Below are positions 1-5,374 of a DNA stretch of 5,667 nt, in pieces (the stretch's first letter is position 1; each line of letters opens with the position of its first letter). The DNA is from Micrococcales bacterium UBA4448. GTDB taxonomy: Bacteria; Actinomycetota; Actinomycetes; Actinomycetales; Microbacteriaceae. The notes below the pieces were generated by a model, which saw only the letters and a program-made list of their open reading frames with translations, had not been told where the DNA came from and made no database searches. Both the position numbers and the translations under genes were made by a program. Location of the stretch: contig DGPE01000013.1 of NCBI GenBank assembly GCA_002390305.1, positions 1 through 5,667 on the forward strand. The letters are read 5' to 3'.

Positions 1-503
1 GTACCGCAAATGCTCACAATTGCCCCAGCACCGCCGGGATGCCTAGAGATCCAATCGGTTAGGTCATACGCCTTGCCTGAGATAGCTGCCCAGCAACTCG
101 AGGTCGAGTTGTTCTTTGCAATGTTCGCCATTGAATACTTGGATTCGACTGGTTCCGGCTCTGGTTCCGGCTCTGGGGCAGGGGCCGGGTCTTGGGTTTG
201 TTCTGGGGCTTGAGTTTCAACGGGTTCAGCATCTTGGGTTGCTGGCGGAGCTTTGGTAGCGGATGGCTGCACTGACTGAGTGGTAGCTGGTGCGCTTTCC
301 TCCGGTTCAGTTTCTGTTTCCGGCATCGAGCTTTCGGCCTCTTCTGCATCGAGCTCAGTCTCTGATTCCTCAGTGACCTCAGACGGTGAATCGGATGCAA
401 CCTCGACTGGTTGGCTTTGGGTGCTCGCAACAGGGTCGCTGTTATCGACGGCTGCGCAGCCGGTTAGGAGCCCAGCAACCAGTAGCAAACCAAGAAGTTT
501 CAT
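1..503 (-). CDS. Lipoprotein with cytochrome b5-like haem domain, C-terminus cut by window edge
   Basis: ATG at 503, read leftwards, stays open for 167 codons to the window edge, so the stop is outside. Residues 1-16 are a short lipoprotein signal (MK, hydrophobic core, lipobox LTGC, Cys16 as lipidated residue). Residues 17-121 form a low-complexity linker rich in Glu, Pro, Thr and Ala, including an EPEPEPEP run at 111-118. From about residue 122 the sequence matches the start of a cytochrome b5 fold: N-N-S-T-S-S-CW, then GKAYDLTDWI, then HPGG with His155 as the expected first axial haem ligand, then ICG at 165-167. The second haem His lies off the window. Cys137 and Cys166 could form a disulfide, as I would expect in an exported b5 domain. 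Inferred role: membrane-anchored extracytoplasmic haem or electron-transfer protein; partner unknown. A good Shine-Dalgarno precedes the ATG. The fold call is strong, the function open. Confidence 0.85.
   Translation of the reverse strand, partial: MKLLGLLLVAGLLTGCAAVDNSDPVASTQSQPVEVASDSPSEVTEESETELDAEEAESSMPETETEPEESAPATTQSVQPSATKAPPATQDAEPVETQAPEQTQDPAPAPEPEPEPEPVESKYSMANIAKNNSTSSCWAAISGKAYDLTDWISRHPGGAGAIVSICG
151..174. repeat. Tandem 12-bp repeat (2 copies) in the lipoprotein linker
   Basis: GGTTCCGGCTCT occurs twice head to tail (151-162 and 163-174). On the minus strand it encodes two Glu-Pro-Glu-Pro units of the linker of the b5-domain lipoprotein. A shorter GGGGCA/GGGGCC pair follows at 175-186. 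Being in frame (12 nt), copy-number change would only lengthen or shorten the linker. Confidence 0.8.
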
Positions 504-514
504 AGAACCAGTTT

Positions 515-520
515 CTCCTT
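515..520 (-). promoter_or_regulatory. Shine-Dalgarno of the b5-domain lipoprotein
   Basis: AAGGAG on the minus strand, 11 nt before the ATG at 503. It fixes the start codon and shows that this gene has a 5' leader, unlike the plus-strand genes at 975, 1647 and 2197. I could not pick a convincing promoter; TAACTT at 540-535 is the best -10-like hexamer but has no good -35. Confidence 0.7.
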
Positions 521-617
521 ATCTAGGGCGGACAAAGTTAGATGGTTGAGGCAATTGCTTTTTCCATTTATCAAGGGATGAACTTAAACGCCCGTGTTTT
601 TCTTCCCCGAAATAAGT

Positions 618-623
618 TAGACT
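618..623 (+). promoter_or_regulatory. -10 box of the tRNA-Arg promoter
   Basis: TAGACT fits the actinobacterial TANNNT -10 pattern and lies 13 nt before the mature 5' end of the tRNA, leaving a leader of roughly 6 nt to be trimmed. No recognisable -35 hexamer is present at 16-18 nt upstream, so the call rests on position and the -10 alone. Confidence 0.5.
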
Positions 624-636
624 TTGGAACTTACCA

Positions 637-709
637 GCGCTTGTGGCTCAACGGATAGAGCATCTGACTACGGATCAGAAGGTTGGGGGTTCGAGTCCCT
701 CCAAGCGCA
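637..709 (+). tRNA. tRNA-Arg (anticodon ACG)
   Basis: A complete 73-nt cloverleaf. The acceptor stem pairs GCGCTTG (637-643) with CAAGCGC (702-708), 7 of 7. The D stem pairs GCTC (646-649) with GAGC (658-661). The anticodon stem pairs TCTGA (663-667) with TCAGA (675-679) around the loop CTACGGA, giving anticodon ACG at 670-672. The variable loop is AGGTT (680-684). The T stem pairs GGGGG (685-689) with CCCTC (697-701), with one G-U, around TTCGAGT. The discriminator base is A709. The next bases are CTG, so CCA is not encoded and must be added by CCA-adding enzyme. In bacteria the wobble A of this tRNA is normally deaminated to inosine by TadA, so it reads CGU, CGC and CGA. Confidence 0.96.
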
Positions 710-711
710 CT

Positions 712-752
712 GAAGCCCAAGAAGCCTTCACAACTTCTTGGGCTTCTTCATT
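712..752 (+). terminator. Intrinsic terminator after tRNA-Arg
   Basis: A perfect 13-bp inverted repeat, GAAGCCCAAGAAG (712-724) and CTTCTTGGGCTTC (734-746), with a 9-nt loop, begins 3 nt after the tRNA. It is followed by a mixed TTCATTT stretch, not a pure T run. Stem strength and position argue for termination of the tRNA transcript; the poor U tract lowers certainty. On the minus strand no T tract follows. Confidence 0.8.
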
Positions 753-935
753 TCCGCGTCAGCTAGCTTTTGGTTTTGACTATTGCCAAGAACTTTGTGG
801 GTTAGCGCCGAGACCAATAAGCCAGCCGATAAAGCCCAGGAACTAAATCCGAAACTTTCAACTTGGCACCAATCAAAAACCACCAAGGCTAGAAGTTACA
901 ACGGAAGGGTGCTGCTGGTCCTTAGGGCTCCGGGC

Positions 936-947
936 AACTAGCTAGTT
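936..947. promoter_or_regulatory. Perfect 12-bp palindrome, candidate operator
   Basis: AACTAGCTAGTT is a perfect palindrome whose right half covers the place where a -35 element (about 940-945) would lie for the -10 box at 963-968. No TTGACA-like hexamer is there, so the promoter may need an activator or be repressed through this site. A second, shorter palindrome, GGCTAGCC (960-967), overlaps the -10 itself. Binding by a dimeric regulator is inference from symmetry and position only. The upstream stretch from 750 to 935 shows no convincing gene. Confidence 0.35.
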
Positions 948-962
948 ATCTTTATCTTCGGC

Positions 963-974
963 TAGCCTTGAGGG
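963..974 (+). promoter_or_regulatory. -10 box of a probable leaderless promoter
   Basis: TAGCCT (963-968, TANNNT pattern) ends 6 nt before the GTG at 975, placing the expected transcription start on the first base of the start codon. The GAGG just before the GTG is too close to serve as a Shine-Dalgarno. The same geometry recurs before the genes at 1647 and 2197. Confidence 0.5.
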
Positions 975-1523
975 GTGAAGAAGAGTCTTATACCCCTTGC
1001 TCTAGTTGCAGGTTTCGCGCTAATCGCGGGCCTTGCTGGCTGCGCTCCAGCGGAGGTTGCTGTAGATGCTGTGCCTGAAGCAACTACCTCCGCTACAGCG
1101 CCAGCAACAGCTGTTGAGGTGAATGTCTTAGATGCTGTTGAGGCAAGTTATCAGCTGTGGCTTTCTCAAGGCATGACCGAGGAGGTCGATTCCTCTGGTG
1201 ATACCTACATCCTGACCTATCAGCCAGGTGGCGATTTTGTGGCAGCGCTTTATAACGTGGAACTTGAAGATGTGATTCCGATTGAGCAGCCAGAGCTCTT
1301 TACTGTCTATAGCGCTTGGATGATGCTTCAGGATGATGAAACAGTTGTGGTGGAGGGCGATAACCAGTTGACGCTAACAAACGAGGGCTATGGCGACTTC
1401 ACGGTGTTTATTGAAAACGGCATTATCGTCTCGGGCGAGGCTGTGAATGGGTCCTGGACTGGAGTGTTTAGGTATGAGCCGGACAGAGCAATCCTTGAAC
1501 TCCTGGATGAAGCTCTGGGCTAG
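975..1523 (+). CDS. Lipoprotein of unknown function (182 aa)
   Basis: Start is GTG, chosen because it begins a classic lipoprotein signal (MKKS, hydrophobic residues to 20, lipobox LAGC) with lipidated Cys23, the only Cys in the protein. Residues 24-50 are an Ala/Thr/Pro/Val-rich tether. The rest (about 51-182) looks like a small folded domain of alternating polar and hydrophobic residues, suggesting beta strands, ending in a helix-like ILELLDEALG. It is acidic and has no motif I recognise. Expected location is the outer face of the cytoplasmic membrane. It appears to be its own transcription unit: probable leaderless promoter upstream, and 123 nt to the next gene, although no clear terminator is visible there. 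The mature part has a loose resemblance to the lipoprotein at 3324-3962. Function not assigned. Confidence 0.85.
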   Translation: MKKSLIPLALVAGFALIAGLAGCAPAEVAVDAVPEATTSATAPATAVEVNVLDAVEASYQLWLSQGMTEEVDSSGDTYILTYQPGGDFVAALYNVELEDVIPIEQPELFTVYSAWMMLQDDETVVVEGDNQLTLTNEGYGDFTVFIENGIIVSGEAVNGSWTGVFRYEPDRAILELLDEALG

Positions 1524-1633
1524 TCGAGCGCGATCCAAACCGGGGCTAAAATTGCCACCGTAACCGTTTAGGGGACGCTTCTTTGGTAGTGTTCTGATAT
1601 CCGAATTTTTTATTCCCCCGTTGACGTAGTTGC

Positions 1634-1646
1634 TAGGTTGAGAAGA
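1634..1646 (+). promoter_or_regulatory. -10 box of a probable leaderless promoter
   Basis: TAGGTT (1634-1639) ends 7 nt before the ATG at 1647. There is no usable Shine-Dalgarno: the GAGAAG at 1640-1645 almost touches the ATG. A TTGACG at 1621-1626 looks like a -35 but is only 7 nt from this -10, so it is not counted. The box overlaps the alternative TTG start at 1638, which argues for the ATG. Confidence 0.45.
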
Positions 1647-2147
1647 ATGCTGAAGTGGTTGAAAGCTAGAAACGCAAAGAGCGTTGAAGCCGCCAAACCT
1701 TCCCTAGATTTCTCAAATCCCAACCATGACGCATTCGTTGCAAGTCTTGGATCATGGCGTGAAAGCCTGGAAACTAGCACCACACAGGGCAAGAAACTAG
1801 ATCAAAATGATCTGACCTACATGGCCCCCGATGCTCTTGACGAGCTAAAAGAATTGGAAAAAGCCCGTCGGCGTGAAAGCGCAGCAAAAAAGCGTAAGGC
1901 TAGCCAAAAAGCAAGTGAGAAAAAAGCAGCGGCCAGTGCCAAGAAAGCGGCTCCAAAAACCGTCGCAAAAAAGACCGCCACCAATAAACCTAACGCCAAA
2001 AAGACAGTTGCTGCTAAGGCTAAGCCCAAGTCTCAAGCTGTGCCAAAGACTGCGTCAAAAAAGACCGCAACTGCTTCCAAAAAGCCGGTTGCCCGCAAGA
2101 CTCGGACAGCAGCGACACCAAAATCAGCTAAAGCCAATAAGGCCTAA
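1647..2147 (+). CDS. Small protein with histone H1-like Lys/Ala-rich tail
   Basis: The protein has 166 residues from ATG 1647; a TTG at 1638 would add three, but the -10-like box sits on it. Residues 1-75 are mixed: a basic MLKWLKARNAK start, a polar region (DFSNPNHDAF, SLGSWRES), then an acidic helix-like segment (DALDELKELEKARRR) around 62-76. Residues 77-166 are almost only Lys, Ala, Thr, Ser, Pro and Arg with repeated KKTA/KKPA-type units, strongly basic and probably disordered. Such tails are known in eukaryotic H1, in bacterial H1-like proteins and as C-terminal extensions of actinobacterial HU (HupB/HupS), where they bind DNA. I see no HU or Lsr2 domain in the N-terminal part. Most likely a DNA- or RNA-binding accessory protein in the cytoplasm; the N-terminal part is unrecognised. 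It lies 49 nt upstream of the DivIVA-like gene but has its own promoter. Confidence 0.85.
   Translation: MLKWLKARNAKSVEAAKPSLDFSNPNHDAFVASLGSWRESLETSTTQGKKLDQNDLTYMAPDALDELKELEKARRRESAAKKRKASQKASEKKAAASAKKAAPKTVAKKTATNKPNAKKTVAAKAKPKSQAVPKTASKKTATASKKPVARKTRTAATPKSAKANKA
1953..2072 (+). repeat. Imperfect internal repeat in the Lys/Ala tail
   Basis: Tail units PKTVAKKTAT (residues 103-112, 1953-1982) and PKTASKKTAT (residues 133-142, 2043-2072) lie exactly 90 nt apart and share the 13-base core CAAAAAAGACCGC (1966-1978 and 2056-2068). This suggests tail growth by in-frame duplication, although low-complexity Lys codons alone could give part of the match. Confidence 0.55.
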
Positions 2148-2161
2148 CCCCACAGCCAGCA

Positions 2162-2190
2162 TTGTAAGTATGGGTTTTCTGGGCTAACCT
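2162..2190 (+). promoter_or_regulatory. Promoter (-35 and -10) of the DivIVA-like gene, probably leaderless
   Basis: TTGTAA (2162-2167), a 17-nt spacer and TAACCT (2185-2190) form the best promoter in the window. The -10 ends 6 nt before ATG 2197, so transcription should start at the ATG. This favours ATG 2197 over GTG 2194. No Shine-Dalgarno is present. Confidence 0.6.
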
Positions 2191-2196
2191 AATGTG

Positions 2197-3312
2197 ATGA
2201 GCGATCCAACCAGAAAAGTGTTCGGCACGGCGATCAGTGGCTATAACCGTGCTGAGGTTGATAAGCATGTTGCCTGGCTTCAAAAGAACCTTGCAGACAT
2301 TGAGCAGTACAACTCCATGGCTATCCGGGAGCAGAATGCACTTCGCGAAAGAGTCGTTGAACTTGAAGAATCTCTGAAACTCAACCGCTCACCGGGCTAT
2401 GCCCAGGTTGGAGCTCAGTTTGAGCAGACACTTCGTCTAGCCGAGGCAGAAGCAGCCAAGTTAGTAAACGATGCAGCGAAAGATTCCGTCAGGGCCAGAG
2501 AGACTGCAAAGGCTGAAGCTGAAAGAGTCAAATTTGAAGCGGCAGACGAAGCTGAGAAATTAATTGCTTCTGCGAAGCGCGAGGCAAAGTCCTCTCTTTC
2601 CAGAGCCAACAGGGAGTCCCGGGAAATTCTGGACGCTGCCGAAGACGAAATGCAGCGAGTCGAGTCTGAGCGCGCAAGGCTTGAAAAGGAAGCGAACGTG
2701 GTTCGCTCCGATGCTGACAACTATGTTTCCAGGGTGAAGGCCGAACTCCAGAGTGAAGTTGAGCGCATCCAAAACGAGAATGCAAGGCTTCTGAAGCGCA
2801 GTGCCGAGATCGAGTCCGAGATCTCAGAGAAGATTGACGTAGGAGAAAAGCAGTCTCTGCAGATCTTCAGCAAGGTTCAGTCAGAAGCCGAGCAAATGCG
2901 TAATGAAGCCGAGCGAGAGTTGGCAGCCGCAACCCAAGAGGCAAGCTCGCTTATTGAGAATGCCGAAGAGACTTTGGACAACGCCAGATCAGAAGCGGAT
3001 CGCATGGCCTCTGAGTCCCAAGGAATGGCGCTCGCGCTAATTTCAGATGCTAGAGCTCGTGCAGAGGCAATCTCAATGAAGTCACTAGACATCGCAAGAG
3101 AGGCAATTGCAGAGGCGGAATACCGTCTGGGCAAGCTTCCTGGCCAGGCAAACGCCATTGAAGCGTTCCTGGAAGAAACCAGCAGAATGATAACTCCGGA
3201 ACAAGAGGTAATGATTGCGCGCCGGAAGACGCTGGATGATTCCATGCGCAAGCCGATTGAGGCCGAGGTTGTCGCAGAGGACGAACCAGCAGCTTCCTCC
3301 GAAGAAAAATAA
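2197..3312 (+). CDS. DivIVA-domain coiled-coil protein, FilP-like
   Basis: The protein has 371 residues from ATG 2197 (GTG 2194 would add one Met). Residues 8-36 fit a DivIVA-type N-terminal domain: VFGTAISGYNRAEVDKHVAWL, with the GY..aEVD core that marks the family. A short coiled coil follows (37-62), then a break (NRSPGYAQVGAQ, 63-74), then one long, charged, almost unbroken alpha-helical coiled coil to about 310, full of AEAE/KAEAER heptads. The C-terminal tail (311-371) is less regular and ends in an acidic EDEPAASSEEK. DivIVA-family proteins mark poles and septa by sensing membrane curvature. From memory, this layout, including the Y-A-x-x-G-A break after the first coil, resembles the Streptomyces filament protein FilP (often annotated 'cellulose-binding protein') more than Wag31, the essential polar-growth DivIVA. 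Likely a cytoskeletal scaffold for cell shape or polarity. The lipoprotein gene starts 11 nt downstream, probably on the same transcript. Confidence 0.9.
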   Translation: MSDPTRKVFGTAISGYNRAEVDKHVAWLQKNLADIEQYNSMAIREQNALRERVVELEESLKLNRSPGYAQVGAQFEQTLRLAEAEAAKLVNDAAKDSVRARETAKAEAERVKFEAADEAEKLIASAKREAKSSLSRANRESREILDAAEDEMQRVESERARLEKEANVVRSDADNYVSRVKAELQSEVERIQNENARLLKRSAEIESEISEKIDVGEKQSLQIFSKVQSEAEQMRNEAERELAAATQEASSLIENAEETLDNARSEADRMASESQGMALALISDARARAEAISMKSLDIAREAIAEAEYRLGKLPGQANAIEAFLEETSRMITPEQEVMIARRKTLDDSMRKPIEAEVVAEDEPAASSEEK

Positions 3313-3323
3313 CCACCGAACTA

Positions 3324-3962
3324 TTGTCGGTAACACCTAAATTTCTCATAGCTTTTGCTGCTTGCTCTTTGCTGCTCTCAGGTTGCAGCTCTCCTGCGAC
3401 TGAACAGACAGCCACTCCTGCACCCACTGAAACCACAACCGCCACACCAACGAGTCCTGAAATAGAAGCTGCCAGCCCAGCAGAGGCACTCATGCAGTTT
3501 CAACTTGCATCTGAAAGAAGCTGCCTGAGAGCCATGACCGAGGGTGTAACCGAAGTTGTCGGTGAAGGTGCCCTCACGCTGGTGATGGTGAGTGAAGATC
3601 AGGCGATTGAGTCCTTTAGCGCTGCTTATTTTGAACCCGGTCCACCGGAATCATATGTTCTTGTTTTTGAGACTGATGTATTTGCGGTGTGCGGGGCCTA
3701 TGTGAGCTTTGCACTTGCCAAAGAAGCCGGCACGGTTGCCGACATAGCGGTCGAACTGCAGCCAGATGGCAGCTTCTTTGTGGTGCAGGATTTTGGTGAG
3801 TTTGGCGTGCAGGGTCAGAGCTACGAGCTTGAAGATGGTTTTTTCACAACTGTTAGTACTTCATTTGGGGACGAGATCAGAACCACAGCGGTTAGCTATG
3901 GACCACCAACCGCGAAAAATTACCAGATTCTTGAAACTGCATTTCAAGAGTTTTTTGGCTAG
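3324..3962 (+). CDS. Lipoprotein of unknown function (212 aa)
   Basis: The start is a TTG at 3324; no ATG or GTG in frame gives an intact signal peptide, and no Shine-Dalgarno is visible, so translation may be coupled to the DivIVA-like gene ending 11 nt upstream. Residues 1-21 are a lipoprotein signal with lipobox LSGC and lipidated Cys21. Residues 22-55 are a Thr/Pro/Ala/Glu linker. The domain from about 56 to 212 looks mostly beta-stranded and carries two more Cys (67 and 123) that could form a disulfide outside the cell. No known motif is seen. Its last codons also encode a terminator-like hairpin, and its TAG lies in the same CTAG as the stop of the convergent desaturase gene. The mature part and the C-terminal ILETAFQEFFG loosely recall the lipoprotein at 975-1523, so the two may be distant relatives. 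Confidence 0.82.
   Translation: MSVTPKFLIAFAACSLLLSGCSSPATEQTATPAPTETTTATPTSPEIEAASPAEALMQFQLASERSCLRAMTEGVTEVVGEGALTLVMVSEDQAIESFSAAYFEPGPPESYVLVFETDVFAVCGAYVSFALAKEAGTVADIAVELQPDGSFFVVQDFGEFGVQGQSYELEDGFFTTVSTSFGDEIRTTAVSYGPPTAKNYQILETAFQEFFG
3927..3956 (+). terminator. Intrinsic terminator inside the lipoprotein 3' end, possibly bidirectional
   Basis: ATTCTTGAAA (3927-3936) pairs with TTTCAAGAGT (3942-3951) around the 5-nt loop CTGCA: nine Watson-Crick pairs and one G-U. A run of six T follows at 3951-3956. The stem has only two G-C pairs, so it may be weak. It lies wholly in the coding sequence, ending a few bases before the stop. Read from the minus strand, the same hairpin comes about 8 nt after the desaturase stop, with a later ATTTTT stretch, so it may end both converging transcripts. 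Confidence 0.6.
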
Positions 3963-5374
3963 TGCTTGCCTAAAAGCCCAGCAATTGAGTTCATTGCTCC
4001 ACCCAGCACGGCTGGGATTCCTCCACCCGGGTGAACAGAAGCTCCGACCCGGTAGAGCCAGGGTCTAAGAGGATTCTTGTATTGCGGGTTATGAAAAGGA
4101 CCGGACTGCCAAATTGGTTTGGTTGCTCCATAGAGAGCACCTCCCGGTGCTCCCCAGCTGCCGAAATACTCCGGGTCTAGAACCAGGTGGTCTTCGAACT
4201 GGCTAACGATTGATTTAGAAAGCCCCATTTTCTTTGAGATTCTTTCAACCTCGTTTTTTACCCAGGGGTGATTGATGTCGTAGTGCTTGCCGTCGGCTGG
4301 GGCTGTTAGCAATACTGCGACCGTCGGTTTGTTGTTTGGATAAATTTCGTTGGCTTTGTAGTAGTTCACGAATGCCATGGTTTGTTTCGGCAATTCATTT
4401 GCCTCTAATTTTTGATACAGGTCTTGTGGTTCATCTGGCATTACCACCGAGTGGGTGACAGTTGATTCTGGCAGCGGGCTATCAAGCACCGCGTAGATTG
4501 CTATTCCTGAGCAGGACCTGGTTCTAGCAGGCGATGCCTTTTTCCCAGTCATGAGGGCTTCTAGCACCTGTGGATCTAGTGACGAGACGATGTAGTCGGC
4601 GGAATAAGAGCTGGTTTTTGTGGTGATCTGCCTGCGTGAGATTTTAGTGATTTCTTCTTCGAGTTTGATGGTCACGCCGGCTGCTGTTGCAAGCTTGCCA
4701 AGTGATTGGGCAATTTCGTTCACGCCGCCGACTGGAACCCTGATGCCATCGGTTGCCATCACCGCAGTCATCGATGCGTAAAGAGCAAGAGTCCTGTTCG
4801 GGGCGATGCCTGCGTTTAGGGTGTGGATCGCAATGATGTCTTTTAGATCCTGGGGCAACCACTTGATGGCATTTAGATACCAGCTGGTGGTGAGTCTAAA
4901 TCCATATCGCTTTTGCAGTTTTGCAAGCGAGGGAAATGCCCTGGGGTCAAGTGGCAGTTTGGTTAGTAACTCGGTGATTGGCCCGGTTAGTGGAGCATGA
5001 TCTTTTTCAAATCGCTGCCAGGGTTCAGACCACTTGTGGTCTGGCTTTACAGGCAGGTCAGTTATTTCATCCTTGTAGTAATACCTGCCAAGCTCATTTA
5101 GTTTCACAAATTCTAAATCGGCAATCTGGCGGGCTGTCTTTGGCTGCTTCTCGCCCAGCTTGTCATAGCTTGCCAACAGCTTTTCCCAAACACCGGTGAA
5201 GGTGACAAGGGCTGGCCCGGTGTCCATGATCTGACCGGCTACCTCTACCCTTCTGGATTTACCGCCCAGCCAGCTGTGTCTTTCTATCACTGTCACATCG
5301 TGACCTGCGCGAGCTAGCAGTGCAGCGCTTGCGAGTCCAGAAAGACCTGCCCCTAGAACAATTACTTGGCTCAT
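3959..5374 (-). CDS. Carotenoid (phytoene-type) desaturase, CrtI/CrtD family
   Basis: The protein has 471 residues, somewhat short for actinobacterial CrtI (usually about 500-550). The N-terminus is a Rossmann FAD-binding site: VIVLGAGLSGLASAALLARAG (4-24), acidic E31 for the ribose, then GGKS (37-40). DTGPALVT (51-58) is the family's conserved substrate-side segment. PVGGVNEIAQSL (214-225), GAPGGALYGA (408-417) and the C-terminal FAD motif VGASVHPGGGIPAVL (443-457) are typical of the CrtI/CrtN/CrtD/CrtO group. Such enzymes introduce double bonds into carotenoid chains, at the membrane, using FAD. The wording 'AGQIMDTGPALVT' reminds me more of CrtD (3,4-desaturase) than of classic CrtI, so the substrate is left open. 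The start codon overlaps the stop of the upstream prenyltransferase gene (TAATG) and has no Shine-Dalgarno, indicating translational coupling. It is the last gene of this operon. Confidence 0.9.
   Translation of the reverse strand: MSQVIVLGAGLSGLASAALLARAGHDVTVIERHSWLGGKSRRVEVAGQIMDTGPALVTFTGVWEKLLASYDKLGEKQPKTARQIADLEFVKLNELGRYYYKDEITDLPVKPDHKWSEPWQRFEKDHAPLTGPITELLTKLPLDPRAFPSLAKLQKRYGFRLTTSWYLNAIKWLPQDLKDIIAIHTLNAGIAPNRTLALYASMTAVMATDGIRVPVGGVNEIAQSLGKLATAAGVTIKLEEEITKISRRQITTKTSSYSADYIVSSLDPQVLEALMTGKKASPARTRSCSGIAIYAVLDSPLPESTVTHSVVMPDEPQDLYQKLEANELPKQTMAFVNYYKANEIYPNNKPTVAVLLTAPADGKHYDINHPWVKNEVERISKKMGLSKSIVSQFEDHLVLDPEYFGSWGAPGGALYGATKPIWQSGPFHNPQYKNPLRPWLYRVGASVHPGGGIPAVLGGAMNSIAGLLGKH

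Noticed and set aside
10..430. Open frames on both strands at 10-213 (+) and 430-59 (-)
   Set aside because: They lie across the b5-domain lipoprotein gene in other frames and have low-complexity translations (Ser-Gly or Arg-Gln-Pro runs) produced by its repetitive Glu/Pro linker. They lack signals of their own.
637..750. tRNA-Arg as an integration site for a mobile element
   Set aside because: No second copy of the tRNA 3' end, no integrase and no compositional break is visible on either side in this window.
643..846. 67-codon open frame on the plus strand
   Set aside because: It starts inside the tRNA-Arg gene and runs through its terminator hairpin.
780..846. Short minus-strand hydrophobic peptide (LGFIGWLIGLG followed by ANPQSSWQ)
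   Set aside because: Only about 20 codons between two stops, with no ATG, GTG or TTG start and no ribosome-binding site. It could be a remnant of a small membrane protein but cannot be supported.
1603..1615. GAAT-T-rich-ATTC possible hairpin after the 975 lipoprotein
   Set aside because: Only 4-5 A-T-rich pairs with the T run in the loop instead of after the stem; not a believable terminator.
1621..1626. TTGACG, a near-consensus -35
   Set aside because: It is 7 nt from the -10-like TAGGTT. At 16-18 nt spacing the only -10 candidate (AAGAAT) would start transcription inside the coding region, leaving no start codon.
1817..2187. Several open frames on both strands within the Lys-rich gene
   Set aside because: Poly-Lys/Ala codons keep other frames open; their products are Ala/Phe/Leu or Arg/Gln-rich artefacts without start signals.
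2415..3493. Minus-strand open frames up to 147 codons opposite the coiled-coil and lipoprotein genes
   Set aside because: They mirror the biased Ala/Glu/Arg codons of the coding strand; the real frame has a clear DivIVA domain and heptads.
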